Positions 41,111 to 51,030 are shown, numbered from the stretch's first letter. The stretch: DNA of 64,000 bases from DASZBR01 sp035943935 (GCA_035943935.1 DASZBR010000005.1:79702-143701), one strand, 5' to 3'. Numbers and translations: made by a program. Notes: generated from the sequence alone by a model not told the origin.

Positions 41111-43662
41111 TGCTTGTATTTTTTTCCAGAACCGCAAGGACAAAGATCATTTCGGCCAATGACTAAAGGAACAACAGGCGCTTCAGTTTCTTGGGGACGA
41201 ACTTGAATGGTGCTCAGTATGCTAATCACTTGGTATTTTAAATTTCCTAACATACGGGTGAATAATTCAAATGCTTCGCGTTTGTATTCTTGTTTAGGAT
41301 TTTTCTGCGCATAACCTCTTAAGTGAATACCCTGACGCAAATAATCCATGTGGGCTAAATGTTCTTTCCAGAGAATATCTAATTGTTGCAGCATGACTGA
41401 TTTTTCGATTTGGCGAAGTGATTCTGATGTGATTTCCATTTCTTTTTGTGAATACGCTTTTTCGATTTCATCCAATATTTTATGTCGAAGTGGTTCTTCA
41501 TGAAGGGCTTCATCTTTGTCTAACCATTCTTGGATAGGTAAAGACAAACCAAAATCTTGGGCGATTTGTTTTTCCAATTCAGGAATATTCCATTGTTCTT
41601 CTAGACTTTCGGGGGAAATATACAAATCGATAGTGTTATGCACGACATCTTCACGAATATTCTTAAGGGCTTCTGAGATATCGTTTGATGCCATTAATTC
41701 AGTGCGTTGTTCGTAAATCACTTTGCGCTGTTCGTTTGCAACATCGTCATACTCTAATAATTGTTTTCGAATATCAAAATTTCGGCTCTCTACTTTACGC
41801 TGAGCATTTTCAATTGCACGAGAAACTAAGGGAGAAACAATAGCCTCTTCTTCTTTCATGCCTAATTTTTGCATAAAGCCAGATAATCTATCAGCAGCAA
41901 AAATACGCATTAAATTATCTTCGAGCGATAAATAAAAGCGTGTACTGCCCGGATCACCTTGTCGCCCTGAGCGACCGCGCAATTGATTATCGATACGACG
42001 AGATTCGTGTCGTTCTGAACCAATAATATGTAATCCACCCGCGTTAATAACTTCTTTATGACGTTGCTGCCACATTTCTTTGCTTTCGGCGTGATCTTCT
42101 TTGCCACCCAAAACAATATCGGTTCCACGACCGGCCATGTTGGTTGCAATCGTGACTGCTCCCGGACGCCCCGCTTCAGCAACGATTTGTGCTTCTTTTT
42201 CATGGAATTTTGCATTTAAGACTTGGTGCGGAATTTTTTCTTTATTTAATAAATCAGATAAATATTCTGAGGTTTCGATGGACGCGGTACCCACAAGTAC
42301 AGGCTGATTTCTAGACTGACAGTCTTTAATATCGCTTATTATCGCTTGGAATTTATGCGGCATTTTTAAAAATATTTGGTCTGAATGATCCGCGCGTCTT
42401 AGCGGTTGATTGGTAGGAATAACGACAACTTCTAAGCCATAAATATGTTGGAATTCATACGCTTCTGTATCAGCCGTACCGGTCATGCCGGCAAGCTTGT
42501 CATATAAACGAAAATAATTTTGAAACGTAATAGAGGCGAGCGTTTGATTTTCTTGCTGTATTTTAATATTTTCTTTTGCTTCAACGGCTTGGTGTAAACC
42601 GTCTGACCAACGACGACCGGGCATGGTTCGACCCGTGTGTTCATCCACAATAACGATTTGATTGTTTTGAACAATATAATCCACGTCGCGTTGAAATAGA
42701 TGATGCGCTTTGAGTGCAGCATTTAAATGATGCATTAACGTAATGTTTTTCGCATCGTATAAACTTTCACCTTCATCAATTAAACCTGCTTGACTCATCA
42801 ACTGTTCGACCGTTTGATGTCCGGATTCTGACAACGTGACTTGGCGAGTTTTTTCATCCAGCGAAAAATCGCCTTCACTCTCAGGTTTGAGTTGTTTTTT
42901 AAGAGAGGGAACCAACTGATTAATTTTAATATATAACTCTGAGCTGTCTTCTGCAGCACCAGAGATAATTAATGGCGTACGTGCTTCGTCAATCAAAATA
43001 GAGTCGACTTCGTCGACAATGGCAAATGCTAATTGACGCTGAACTTTATCTTCAAGCGTAAATGCCATGTTGTCGCGTAAATAATCAAAACCAAATTCGT
43101 TGTTAGTACCGTAGGTGATATCGCAACCATAGGCATCGCGTTTTTCTTGTGCGGTCATATTGGTCAGAATGACGCCAATCGATAATCCTAAATAATTATA
43201 GATAGGAGCCATCCATTCGGCATCGCGTTTCGCGAGATAATCATTCACGGTAATAATATGAACGCCTTGACCCACTAAGCCATTTAAATACGCGGCCAAT
43301 GTGGCCATTAATGTTTTGCCTTCACCGGTTTTCATTTCAGCAATTTTGCCGTCGTGTAAAACCATCCCACCAATTAATTGCACATCAAAATGGCGTAGAC
43401 CTAATGTTCGACGACTGACTTCTCGAACAACGGCAAACGCTTCGGGAAGAATAGCAGGGAGTCCTGCGCGAATTTCAGTAATGGATTTTTTGCCGACACC
43501 TAAGCGTTCACGAAATTCTCGCGTTTTGTTTTGAAGCGCTTCATCGGAAAGAGTTTTGAGAGAAGGCTCGATGGCGTTAATTTCAGCCACATGTTTATTG
43601 AGGCGTTTTAATATCCGCTCATTTCGACTACCAAAAAGTTTGCCAAGTAATTTAACGATCAT
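41083..43662 (-). CDS. secA: Protein translocase ATPase SecA
   Basis: An 859-residue SecA. Walker A MKTGEGKTL is near residue 102-110, Walker B is DEVDSILIDEARTP, and the preprotein cross-linking and helical wing regions follow. The C-terminus ends CPCGSGKKYKQCHG, the zinc and SecB-binding tail. It drives post-translational export through SecYEG. Length is normal for gammaproteobacteria. Nothing is unusual apart from an upstream hairpin at 43687-43712. mutT overlaps its end. Confidence 0.98.
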   Translation of the reverse strand: MIVKLLGKLFGSRNERILKRLNKHVAEINAIEPSLKTLSDEALQNKTREFRERLGVGKKSITEIRAGLPAILPEAFAVVREVSRRTLGLRHFDVQLIGGMVLHDGKIAEMKTGEGKTLMATLAAYLNGLVGQGVHIITVNDYLAKRDAEWMAPIYNYLGLSIGVILTNMTAQEKRDAYGCDITYGTNNEFGFDYLRDNMAFTLEDKVQRQLAFAIVDEVDSILIDEARTPLIISGAAEDSSELYIKINQLVPSLKKQLKPESEGDFSLDEKTRQVTLSESGHQTVEQLMSQAGLIDEGESLYDAKNITLMHHLNAALKAHHLFQRDVDYIVQNNQIVIVDEHTGRTMPGRRWSDGLHQAVEAKENIKIQQENQTLASITFQNYFRLYDKLAGMTGTADTEAYEFQHIYGLEVVVIPTNQPLRRADHSDQIFLKMPHKFQAIISDIKDCQSRNQPVLVGTASIETSEYLSDLLNKEKIPHQVLNAKFHEKEAQIVAEAGRPGAVTIATNMAGRGTDIVLGGKEDHAESKEMWQQRHKEVINAGGLHIIGSERHESRRIDNQLRGRSGRQGDPGSTRFYLSLEDNLMRIFAADRLSGFMQKLGMKEEEAIVSPLVSRAIENAQRKVESRNFDIRKQLLEYDDVANEQRKVIYEQRTELMASNDISEALKNIREDVVHNTIDLYISPESLEEQWNIPELEKQIAQDFGLSLPIQEWLDKDEALHEEPLRHKILDEIEKAYSQKEMEITSESLRQIEKSVMLQQLDILWKEHLAHMDYLRQGIHLRGYAQKNPKQEYKREAFELFTRMLGNLKYQVISILSTIQVRPQETEAPVVPLVIGRNDLCPCGSGKKYKQCHGQITVS

Positions 43663-43686
43663 AGGTTCCGGGTCACTGGTGCTAAA

Positions 43687-43712
43687 CCGGGCACTTTACT
43701 AAATATGCCCGG
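43687..43712 (-). terminator. Hairpin upstream of secA
   Basis: CCGGGCA (43687-43693) and TGCCCGG (43706-43712) form a 7-base GC-rich stem with a 12-base loop, placed between the hypothetical exported gene (stop at 43736) and secA (start 43662), both on the minus strand. A short T stretch follows on the minus strand, so it may terminate the upstream gene. Confidence 0.5.
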
Positions 43713-43735
43713 ATTATGCCAGCAGGTATTTGGGT

Positions 43736-44212
43736 TTATCCGAAACACGTTAAGCAAAGCGGATCAATAAATACAGAAACGTTGCTGATATGAAGACTGC
43801 TGGGGATTTTATCTTCTGTGCCGGCAAGTGGATGGATAATATAGGTCAGGGTTTTGGTTGCCGCATCGTAAACGGGTTGTGTTAATTCTGCAGGGAAATT
43901 CACCATTTTTTCATTGATGATGCCTGAGATGCTGGCGTTGGGTGCATCTTTAGCAAAGCCTTTGTTCCATACCGCTAAGAAAGATTCGAGTGTCATCATA
44001 TTGCTGGTTCGGCTCGGGCGATCCGAAAAATAGGTCGTATAAGCCTGAATATTTTGAAGGCTGAGCTGATACGTGTGGGGCGTATCAAGTTTGGTAATGG
44101 TTGCTTGTGGTGAGGTCTGAACAAAGACGTCACGGGGCTTAGAAACAGCAAACGCGCTGAGGGAAAACAGGCTTAAACATACGAAAGAAAGCGCAAATAT
44201 TAGCTTTTTCAT
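43736..44212 (-). CDS. Exported hypothetical protein
   Basis: A 158-residue protein with a Sec signal peptide (KKLIFALSFVCLSLFSLSAFA). The mature part has no recognised motif; two cysteines sit near the end (LCLTCFG). It probably forms a small beta-rich periplasmic domain. It lies upstream of secA on the same strand, separated by a hairpin. No family recognised. Confidence 0.75.
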   Translation of the reverse strand: MKKLIFALSFVCLSLFSLSAFAVSKPRDVFVQTSPQATITKLDTPHTYQLSLQNIQAYTTYFSDRPSRTSNMMTLESFLAVWNKGFAKDAPNASISGIINEKMVNFPAELTQPVYDAATKTLTYIIHPLAGTEDKIPSSLHISNVSVFIDPLCLTCFG

Positions 44213-44315
44213 GATGGGCTCCTCTGGTTAAAATCCTGGCGATTATACCATGAGTTCTTAATATTTCCTTAAGGTTGGTGTGTCATACTCGAGAAAATTA
44301 ATGATAGGGGTGAGT

Positions 44316-45407
44316 ATGCAAGATGTAACAGAACAATCCATTGTCCCTCGAGGTTTGGCTCGCATGTTGCGTATTGTGCGATCGACTGCACCTATGTTGA
44401 TTGGGCTCAGTCTTGTTGCAGCATTTGAAAGCGAATCACTCATACCGCTTACGCTTGTTTTTACACTTGGGTCGCTATACCCGCCGGGTTCTTCAGCAGT
44501 TATTGCCACTGAAACAGATGAAAATAAAACTAATCCTGGCAGAAAAGCTTTACAGGCAGCTGATAATTTCGTGCATGCCAATTGGATGATCTTTCGGTTG
44601 GATTCGGGTCTTACGGTTTTGGGTACTTATATTGTGAGAGGGAAAATCGGCGCTGTCATTTATCCAAGTTGGACTGTTGTACCGTTGCAGGTCCCTGCGA
44701 TATTTCTTGGCGAGGAATATGCCCGTACACGGTACATTGAGAGCAATAGCAAATGGTCGCGGGCTTTAGGTGTAATTTTGTTGTCAGCGCAATTATTTCG
44801 ATTTTTGGATGTGTGGCTTGAAGTCGCTGCAACAGCGGGTGTGGTTGTGAGTGATTTGGTTCGTCCGGTGTTTGTTGTTGGGGCTGTGGGGGCTGGGATT
44901 CCGCTTAAGTTATTAGAGAATCGTTCTTCGAAAATTTATACACTGAATGAAATAATAAAATATGCGAGTTGGTCTACTTATTTTATTTCAGGGGTGTTAG
45001 CAAATCTTAATCTTAAATCCCTAGTATCGCCTATACCGACTTATTTATTTCAAAGTTTAGCGCTTGCTTCTATGGGGTTGGCCTGCGTAAAAATTTCATA
45101 CGATCAGCGTAATTCCACAAAAGAAGAAAAAATACCTGACGTAGAAGCACAAAAAGAAGAAGCACAAAGCGAAGAATTGTCTGAACCAGAAAAACCAACA
45201 GCAGAAGAAGAAACAAAATCAGAACCTGTTTTTCCTAAAAAAACCGAAGTGGGTTGTTGGTCACGACTGAGAGAAAAAGTTAGCCGTTTTTGGTCGGCGC
45301 CGTCGGAGAACAATTCGTCGATAACGTCTGAGCAAACGAACTTGTTGGCTGAAACTTATCCGAATTCAAAATCGCCTTCATTAAATTCTTCAACTCTTGG
45401 TCATTAA
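44316..45407 (+). CDS. Membrane protein with Glu-rich cytosolic tail
   Basis: A protein of about 363 residues with several hydrophobic segments in the first 250 (APMLIGLSLVAAF, PIPTYLFQSLALASMGLACVKI and others), followed by a hydrophilic tail rich in Glu, Pro and Lys (EEKIPDVEAQKEEAQSEE). I start at ATG 44316, where GGGGTGAG is just upstream; other starts at 44280 and 44301 lack sites. The tail resembles the acidic blocks in type IV effectors, but this is weak. It overlaps the convergent gene at 45280 by 128 bases. Confidence 0.65.
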   Translation: MQDVTEQSIVPRGLARMLRIVRSTAPMLIGLSLVAAFESESLIPLTLVFTLGSLYPPGSSAVIATETDENKTNPGRKALQAADNFVHANWMIFRLDSGLTVLGTYIVRGKIGAVIYPSWTVVPLQVPAIFLGEEYARTRYIESNSKWSRALGVILLSAQLFRFLDVWLEVAATAGVVVSDLVRPVFVVGAVGAGIPLKLLENRSSKIYTLNEIIKYASWSTYFISGVLANLNLKSLVSPIPTYLFQSLALASMGLACVKISYDQRNSTKEEKIPDVEAQKEEAQSEELSEPEKPTAEEETKSEPVFPKKTEVGCWSRLREKVSRFWSAPSENNSSITSEQTNLLAETYPNSKSPSLNSSTLGH

Positions 45408-45771
45408 AATGGCAGTATTGAATTAACGTTGCTTCTGAGAAATTCACTAGACATTGTTTCTTTGTCCAGCCTTGGATCGACATCGTGATATCCACTTGTG
45501 CGTTGTTCTGAAACATATAGCTAAATAAATCTTGTCCACTGGACGGAATAACAGAGTCGCCCTGAATACATTCACGCAGTGGAGAATCATAGACTTCCCA
45601 AGCTTTTTGCGTGCCCGGTGAAACAGGAACAGTGTCTGCTTGTTGCGGTGCAACTTGGATCACAGGGACTGATTTGGAGGGATCCGTTCGAAAAGCAGGA
45701 GGAACAATTGTTTGATCAGCGTAGGCTACCGATATCCCTAAAGATAAACCAATCAATGCGATTACTCTCAT
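45280..45771 (-). CDS. Exported hypothetical protein, convergent overlap
   Basis: A 163-residue protein with a signal peptide (VIALIGLSLGISVAYADQ) and a good AGGAG site before ATG 45771. The mature part has four cysteines (RECIQGD, KKQCLVN, IQYCHFN, STNCSPT), suggesting disulphides. The last 128 bases lie antisense to the membrane-protein tail, an unusually long convergent overlap. No family recognised. Confidence 0.7.
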   Translation of the reverse strand: MRVIALIGLSLGISVAYADQTIVPPAFRTDPSKSVPVIQVAPQQADTVPVSPGTQKAWEVYDSPLRECIQGDSVIPSSGQDLFSYMFQNNAQVDITMSIQGWTKKQCLVNFSEATLIQYCHFNDQELKNLMKAILNSDKFQPTSSFAQTLSTNCSPTAPTKNG

Positions 45772-45787
45772 GCCAATTCTCCTGAAA

Positions 45788-45828
45788 TAAAAAAAAGCAG
45801 AATGATGATGACACCATTCTGCTTTTAG
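45788..45828 (-). terminator. Rho-independent terminator after lipoprotein gene
   Basis: On the minus strand AAAAGCAGAATG pairs with CATTCTGCTTTT, and the stem is followed by a run of eight Ts. It lies between the lipoprotein stop (45843) and the next gene (ATG 45771), so it ends the lipoprotein transcript and insulates the exported gene. Confidence 0.85.
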
Positions 45829-45842
45829 AAATACTGTCTCGA

Positions 45843-46319
45843 TTAGGTTGAAGCCATCGGTGCAGTTGTTGGTGCAGCAGGTGTCATGGGTGTTGCTGGT
45901 GTAACAGTTGTGCCAGCTGGACCCGCTGGTTGTGGCGCTGGTGTAATGGGTGCCGCAGGTGTCATCATTGTGTTACCTTGTGCAGTAGTATCAGGCGAGG
46001 CCGGTGTCATGGGTGCCGCTGGTGTCATTGTCATGCTGCTTTGTGTTTGATCAGGATTGCTCATTGTTGGAGCCGTTGTTGCCATTGCAGGTGTTTGAGC
46101 AGCAGCGGATTGATCCGGTGTTGCTGTTGGCGCTGCAGGTTGTGCAGGTGTAGTCGCAACTGAAGATTGATCAGATGTCGTAGAAGAAGAGGTAGTAGTA
46201 CTGGTTGTGGTGGTGCCATTATCAGTAGGAGCAGGAGGTACTGAACTAGATGATTGTCCACCTGAGCAACCTGCTAATGCCATTGCAACAACTGCAACGA
46301 GAGAAAGTTTTTTCAACAT
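45843..46319 (-). CDS. Low-complexity Thr/Pro/Ala-rich lipoprotein
   Basis: A 158-residue lipoprotein: ATG 46319, signal peptide LKKLSLVAVVAMALAGC with the lipobox ALAGC, then a long stretch almost entirely of Thr, Ser, Pro, Ala, Gln (TPAAPMTPASP-type units). Such sequences act as extended spacers in the periplasm or outer membrane and have no enzymatic content. A terminator follows. Copy number of the repeats may vary. Confidence 0.85.
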   Translation of the reverse strand: MLKKLSLVAVVAMALAGCSGGQSSSSVPPAPTDNGTTTTSTTTSSSTTSDQSSVATTPAQPAAPTATPDQSAAAQTPAMATTAPTMSNPDQTQSSMTMTPAAPMTPASPDTTAQGNTMMTPAAPITPAPQPAGPAGTTVTPATPMTPAAPTTAPMAST

Positions 46320-46465
46320 AGGGAAGGATCCTTCACATATCAACGATTCTATAATAAAAGCGACATTAATTTATGAATTAATATCGCCGGCTCTGAAAGG
46401 GCTCGAGTATAACAAACATTGTGCTAGAATAGAATATTCCTAAATAACATCCGGAGTGTTTCCTC

Positions 46466-46822
46466 ATGCGAGAACTCGATCGTGTCGCCGCTATATTAAA
46501 ACCGTCTGAAATAATGCTGGCTTGGATCAATCAACACGCAGAATCAGGTGATCAGTTAGTCATGTCAGAAGTGCAAACCGATTGTACGGTTATTTTACTG
46601 CCGACATTTGATGATGAAGATTCCGCCGAAGCGTATTTGAATGAAATTTACGATGATCTCTTTGTCAGCGAGCTTGCCAGTTGGTACGATGATGAATCCT
46701 TGTGGCCAGAAAATCGTTCGTTAGATTTATTTTTGCAATGGTTTGATGTTGAATTTCACTCCATGGTATTTGATGTGGCAGAAACCATTACGCACCACAG
46801 AGATGAAGTGACGATTCAATAA
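46466..46822 (+). CDS. Acidic hypothetical protein
   Basis: A 118-residue, strongly acidic, soluble protein (ELDRVAAILKPSEIMLAWINQH; TFDDEDSAEAYLNEIYDDL). It looks like a conserved gammaproteobacterial protein of unknown function. Its ATG has GGAG upstream. It stands 39 bases ahead of the com1/dsbA-like gene on the same strand. No signal peptide. Function unknown. Confidence 0.7.
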   Translation: MRELDRVAAILKPSEIMLAWINQHAESGDQLVMSEVQTDCTVILLPTFDDEDSAEAYLNEIYDDLFVSELASWYDDESLWPENRSLDLFLQWFDVEFHSMVFDVAETITHHRDEVTIQ

Positions 46823-46861
46823 AACCCGTAATGTTGGGTATTAATTTTTTGAGGGAAAAAT

Positions 46862-47659
46862 ATGCGAATGTTTAAATTTGCTTTGTTATGTTTATTATCA
46901 GGTTTTGTTTCTATGAGCTATGCAGATACTGCATCGGCTGATTTCTCTCCCGCACAAACGCAAGCTATTCAAACTATCGTGCATGATTATCTTGTTAAAA
47001 ACCCTCAAGTATTAGTTGAGGTTGCGCAAGCACTTCAAAAGCAAGAACAAGGCAAATGGCAAAAAACAGCACAGAAAGAAGTTCCCCAGATAGCCTCAAA
47101 ATTATTTGATGACAGCACAGCGCCAGTGATGGGAAATCCTAACGGCGATGTCACGATGGTAGAATTTTTTGATTATCAATGTCCGCATTGCAAAGAAATG
47201 TCTGCGTTTGTGGATAATTTATTACAAAAAGATAAAAATCTCCGTGTGGTGTTCAAAGTCTTACCCATTTTTGGTGCTGATTCGAAATTTGATTCTAAAA
47301 TTGCGTTAGCCGCGTATGGGCAAAGTCCTGAAAAATTCATGGCATTTCATGATGCGATGATGAAATTGGAAGTGCCGTTGACACCGGCAGTTGCTTTAAA
47401 AGTAGCGGGTGAAGTGGGGCTAGATGTGAAGAAATTACAAGCCGATATGAAAAATCCTGCCTTTGGCACTGAAATTCAAGAAAATTATGATTTGGCCAAG
47501 AAATTAAATTTAACAGGAACCCCCGCATTTGTGATGGCCCATGTTACCTATGATCCTAAAACTAAAAAGATGATTTCATTTAAAAATCCTGTTTTAGTTC
47601 CGGGTGCCGTTGACGAAGCAACCTTAGTCAAAGCCATTGCCGAGGCGCGTGGTGGATAA
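46862..47659 (+). CDS. DsbA-like thioredoxin-fold exported protein (Com1-like)
   Basis: A 265-residue protein with a signal peptide (FALLCLLSGFVSMSYA) and a thioredoxin-like active site CPHC in FFDYQCPHCKEM. The N-terminal IQTIVHDYLVKNPQVLVEVAQALQ and VMGNPNGDVTMVEFFDYQC strongly resemble the 27-kDa Com1 antigen of Coxiella. These proteins are DsbA2-like periplasmic oxidoreductases. It overlaps the glyQ start. Confidence 0.92.
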   Translation: MRMFKFALLCLLSGFVSMSYADTASADFSPAQTQAIQTIVHDYLVKNPQVLVEVAQALQKQEQGKWQKTAQKEVPQIASKLFDDSTAPVMGNPNGDVTMVEFFDYQCPHCKEMSAFVDNLLQKDKNLRVVFKVLPIFGADSKFDSKIALAAYGQSPEKFMAFHDAMMKLEVPLTPAVALKVAGEVGLDVKKLQADMKNPAFGTEIQENYDLAKKLNLTGTPAFVMAHVTYDPKTKKMISFKNPVLVPGAVDEATLVKAIAEARGG

Positions 47660-48527
47660 ATCGTTTTATTTTCAAAATATTTTATTTGCATTACAACAGT
47701 TTTGGGCTGAACAGGGATGTGTGATTTTGCAACCGCTCGACATGGAAGTTGGTGCAGGAACCTTTCATACCGCAACGTTTTTACGCGCCATTGGTCCTGA
47801 ACCGTGGAAAGCGGCGTTTATTCAACCCTCACGTCGACCGACAGATGGTCGTTACGGTGAAAATCCCAATCGGCTTCAACACTATTATCAATTTCAAGTT
47901 GTCATGAAACCCTCGCCGGATAATATTCAAGAATTATATATAGAATCTTTGAAAAAATTGGGTATTGATCCGTTAAAACATGACTTAAGATTTGTGGAAG
48001 ATAATTGGGAATCACCAACCTTAGGTGCGTGGGGATTAGGTTGGGAAGTGTGGCTAAATGGCATGGAAATCACGCAGTTTACGTACTTTCAACAAATCGG
48101 TGGATTAGATTGTAAACCCGTTATGGGTGAAATGACGTACGGTCTAGAACGCTTGGCGATGTATTTGCAAGATAAAGAAAGCGTTTATGATTTGATTTGG
48201 ACAGACGGCGTCACGTACGGCGATATTTATCATCAAAATGAAATCGAAATGTCTAAATATAATTTCGAACATGCGAATGTCGAGAATTTATTTGCGCAGT
48301 TTGATTCACATGAAAAATCGGCACAAATATTAATAGAACAAAAATTGCCCTTACCTGCTTATGAACAAATGTTGAAAAGCTCGCATGTTTTTAATTTATT
48401 AGATGCACGTCATGCGATATCGGTTACTGAGCGTCAGCGATATATTTTACGCGTACGTGCATTATCGCGTGCCATTGCAGCAGAATATTATGCGTCGCGT
48501 GAAGCCTTAGGATTTCCTTTAAAATGA
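47652..48527 (+). CDS. glyQ: Glycyl-tRNA synthetase alpha subunit
   Basis: A class II tRNA synthetase alpha subunit of about 291 residues. QPLDMEVGAG, PSRRPTDGRYGENPNRLQHYYQFQV and MTYGLERLAMYLQ are canonical. The start is uncertain: GTG 47652 has GAGG six bases upstream, GTG 47649 and TTG 47637 are alternatives. It ends overlapping glyS. It forms the (alpha-beta)2 enzyme that charges tRNA-Gly. Confidence 0.96.
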   Translation: MDKSFYFQNILFALQQFWAEQGCVILQPLDMEVGAGTFHTATFLRAIGPEPWKAAFIQPSRRPTDGRYGENPNRLQHYYQFQVVMKPSPDNIQELYIESLKKLGIDPLKHDLRFVEDNWESPTLGAWGLGWEVWLNGMEITQFTYFQQIGGLDCKPVMGEMTYGLERLAMYLQDKESVYDLIWTDGVTYGDIYHQNEIEMSKYNFEHANVENLFAQFDSHEKSAQILIEQKLPLPAYEQMLKSSHVFNLLDARHAISVTERQRYILRVRALSRAIAAEYYASREALGFPLK

Positions 48528-50500
48528 CAACCGCAAAAGACTTTTTACTTGAATTGGGTTGTGAAGAACTTCCTGCTAAAAACTTAAAAAACTTTGCTGA
48601 GTTGATTGGCAAAAATATCACAGATGAACTTAATAAAGTCTCTTTGGATTTTCAGAGTTATAAAATATTTGTTACACCCCGGCGTATTGCTGTTTTAATC
48701 ACAAAGCTCAGTTCATCTTCACCCGATAAAAATATCAGTAAAAAGGGCCCCGCAGTTTCAGCGCCTGAAAAAGCCAAAGAAGGCTTTGCAAAATCTTGTA
48801 ATATTACTTTGGATCAATTAGCTATTGAAGAGGGCTATTTAATTTATAATTATGAATCCAAGGGACAATCCGCTGAAGCCATTTTACCTCAATTAATTTC
48901 TGATGTTTTATCCAAGATTTCTGGTGTGAAAACCATGCGCTGGGGAAATCATTCCACGCCATTTTTACGACCCATACATTGGATAGTGATGTTGTATGGC
49001 AAAAGTGTGATTAATACAGAATTATTTGGCATAAAAACAGGTCGACATACTTACGGGCACCGTTTTCTTTCTCCTGCAAAAATCAACATAGAAGAACCGA
49101 GTGAATATGAAAATGTATTAGAAGAAGAGGGTTTTGTTTTAGTTGATTTTGAAAAACGCAAAGCCGCTATTTTAGATCAAATCACACAGCTGGCGTCTAA
49201 GCACCGCTATAAAGTAGCAATAGATAACGATTTGTTGGATGAAGTGACGGGTATTGTTGAGTGGCCAACCGCTATTTGGTGTGAATTCGATAAAGCGTTT
49301 TTGGCTTTACCTAAAGAAGTTATTATGTTGTCGTTATCCCATCACCAGAAATGCTTTGCGATAATAGATCTACAAGATCACATCGTGGCCAATTTTATTA
49401 CGGTCAGCAATATTAAAAAAAGCAAAGAAATTACGGCAGGTAATGAAAGAGTCGTGCGGGCTCGATTATCCGATGCTGCTTTCTTTTATGAACAAGATCA
49501 AAAAACAGATTTTCAAGAACGATTTGAATTATTAAAACATATTACCTTTGCACAAAAATTAGGCAGTCTCGCCGATAAAGTAGAACGAATTGAAACGCGT
49601 GCTAAACAATTAGCGGAATTAATGCACATCAATCCAGTTCGTGCAGAAAACGCAGCAAGTCTTTGCAAAAATGATCTCACTACGTTAATGGTGGGCGAGT
49701 TCCCAGAGTTACAGGGCGTAATAGGTGAGTATTACATTAAAAATGCAAGACTTGCTGGTGATAGAGATGAGATTGGACTTGCCGTTCGTGAACATTATTT
49801 GCCGCGATTTTCTGGCGATGAATTACCGCGTCATGCCTTAAGTTGTGTGATTGCGCTCGCAGACAGATTCGATACATTAGAAAGCATCTTTTCAGTTCAT
49901 GGTGCGCCGACGGGAGATAAAGATCCGTTTGGTTTGCGTCGCGCGGCTCTTGGGATTATTAAAATTATCATAGAAAAAGAAATTAAGAATTTAAATTTCC
50001 AAGCGCTTAGTCTTTCCAAACCAGTCCACAGTTTTATTTTAGAAAGATTACCGTCTTATTACCAAGAGCAGGGCATTAATGCTGAAATACTACAAGCCGT
50101 ATTAGAAATTCAAAAAGATGATTTATTGGATATTCATCATAGAGTATTAGCGGTTCAGGAATTTAAAAAACTTCCCGAGGCAGCTCACTTAAGCGAAGCC
50201 AATAAGCGTGTAAAAAACATACTCAAAAAATATCCGGATTCCAAAGGCGAAATTAATATTAAATTGTTTGATCATGCCGCAGAGAAAGATTTATATAAAA
50301 TTATTTCTGAGTTTCCCGCAGGATTATCTGATTATACTGAAATACTCAATAAACTAGCCGTATTAAAAAATCCCATTGATGAGTTCTTTGATAAAGTCAT
50401 GGTCGATGTCGAAGATGAAAAAATTAAATTAAACAGAGTTGTTTTACTGAAAAAAATGCGTGAATTATTTCTCAAAGTCGCGGATATCTCTGCATGTTAA
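48524..50500 (+). CDS. glyS: Glycyl-tRNA synthetase beta subunit
   Basis: A 658-residue GlyS: it opens FLLELGCEELPAKNLKNFAE, has EVIMLSLSHHQKCFAI and SDAAFFYEQDQKTDF, and ends with a DALR/anticodon-type helical region. Length is a little under the E. coli 689. ATG overlaps glyQ stop by 4 bases. The next gene (gmhB) overlaps by 7 bases. Confidence 0.97.
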   Translation: MTTAKDFLLELGCEELPAKNLKNFAELIGKNITDELNKVSLDFQSYKIFVTPRRIAVLITKLSSSSPDKNISKKGPAVSAPEKAKEGFAKSCNITLDQLAIEEGYLIYNYESKGQSAEAILPQLISDVLSKISGVKTMRWGNHSTPFLRPIHWIVMLYGKSVINTELFGIKTGRHTYGHRFLSPAKINIEEPSEYENVLEEEGFVLVDFEKRKAAILDQITQLASKHRYKVAIDNDLLDEVTGIVEWPTAIWCEFDKAFLALPKEVIMLSLSHHQKCFAIIDLQDHIVANFITVSNIKKSKEITAGNERVVRARLSDAAFFYEQDQKTDFQERFELLKHITFAQKLGSLADKVERIETRAKQLAELMHINPVRAENAASLCKNDLTTLMVGEFPELQGVIGEYYIKNARLAGDRDEIGLAVREHYLPRFSGDELPRHALSCVIALADRFDTLESIFSVHGAPTGDKDPFGLRRAALGIIKIIIEKEIKNLNFQALSLSKPVHSFILERLPSYYQEQGINAEILQAVLEIQKDDLLDIHHRVLAVQEFKKLPEAAHLSEANKRVKNILKKYPDSKGEINIKLFDHAAEKDLYKIISEFPAGLSDYTEILNKLAVLKNPIDEFFDKVMVDVEDEKIKLNRVVLLKKMRELFLKVADISAC

Positions 50501-51030
50501 AACTCGTTATTTTAGATAGAGATGGCGTGATTAATTACGACTCCCCTGAATATATTAAATCCCCTGAAGAATGGCATGCTATACCCGGTAGTTTAGAAGC
50601 TATAGCTAGACTTAATAAAGCGGGCTTTAAAGTTGCGATTGCGACTAATCAATCTGGTGTAGGACGTGGTTACTACTCTTTAGACGTACTCGAAAAAATT
50701 AATCAAAAGATGCTGGATGAAATGAAGAAAGTTGATGCGCATATTGATGCCTTATTTTTCTGTCCGCACAAACCTGAAGATAAATGCGATTGTCGGAAAC
50801 CCAAGCCCGGATTACTCTTAAAAATAGCTGATTATTTAAAAATAGATCTTAAAGAGGCGGTTATGGTCGGTGATAGTCCGCGAGATATTCAAGCGGCGCA
50901 AGCGGCAGGAACGGATGGTATTTTGGTAGGCGAAGAAGCAGAGGTTCCTGATTTAGCGCATGCCGTAGAATTAATTTTAAATTTAAAGACGGATTTTGGT
51001 GCCGATCGCTTCAAAAAAAAAGTAATTTAA
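50494..51030 (+). CDS. gmhB: D,D-heptose 1,7-bisphosphate phosphatase
   Basis: A 178-residue HAD phosphatase: nucleophile Asp8-x-Asp10 (LDRDGVIN), the zinc-binding CPHKPEDKCDCRK, and VMVGDSPRDIQAA. It makes heptose 1-phosphate for LPS. The body resembles GmhB to about residue 160. The last ~17 residues (TDFGADRFKKKVI) instead resemble the RsmJ motif that precedes KGELLAKAVG in the next frame, separated by an A9 tract. So the end of this gene may be mis-framed or fused. Confidence 0.92.
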   Translation: MLKLVILDRDGVINYDSPEYIKSPEEWHAIPGSLEAIARLNKAGFKVAIATNQSGVGRGYYSLDVLEKINQKMLDEMKKVDAHIDALFFCPHKPEDKCDCRKPKPGLLLKIADYLKIDLKEAVMVGDSPRDIQAAQAAGTDGILVGEEAEVPDLAHAVELILNLKTDFGADRFKKKVI

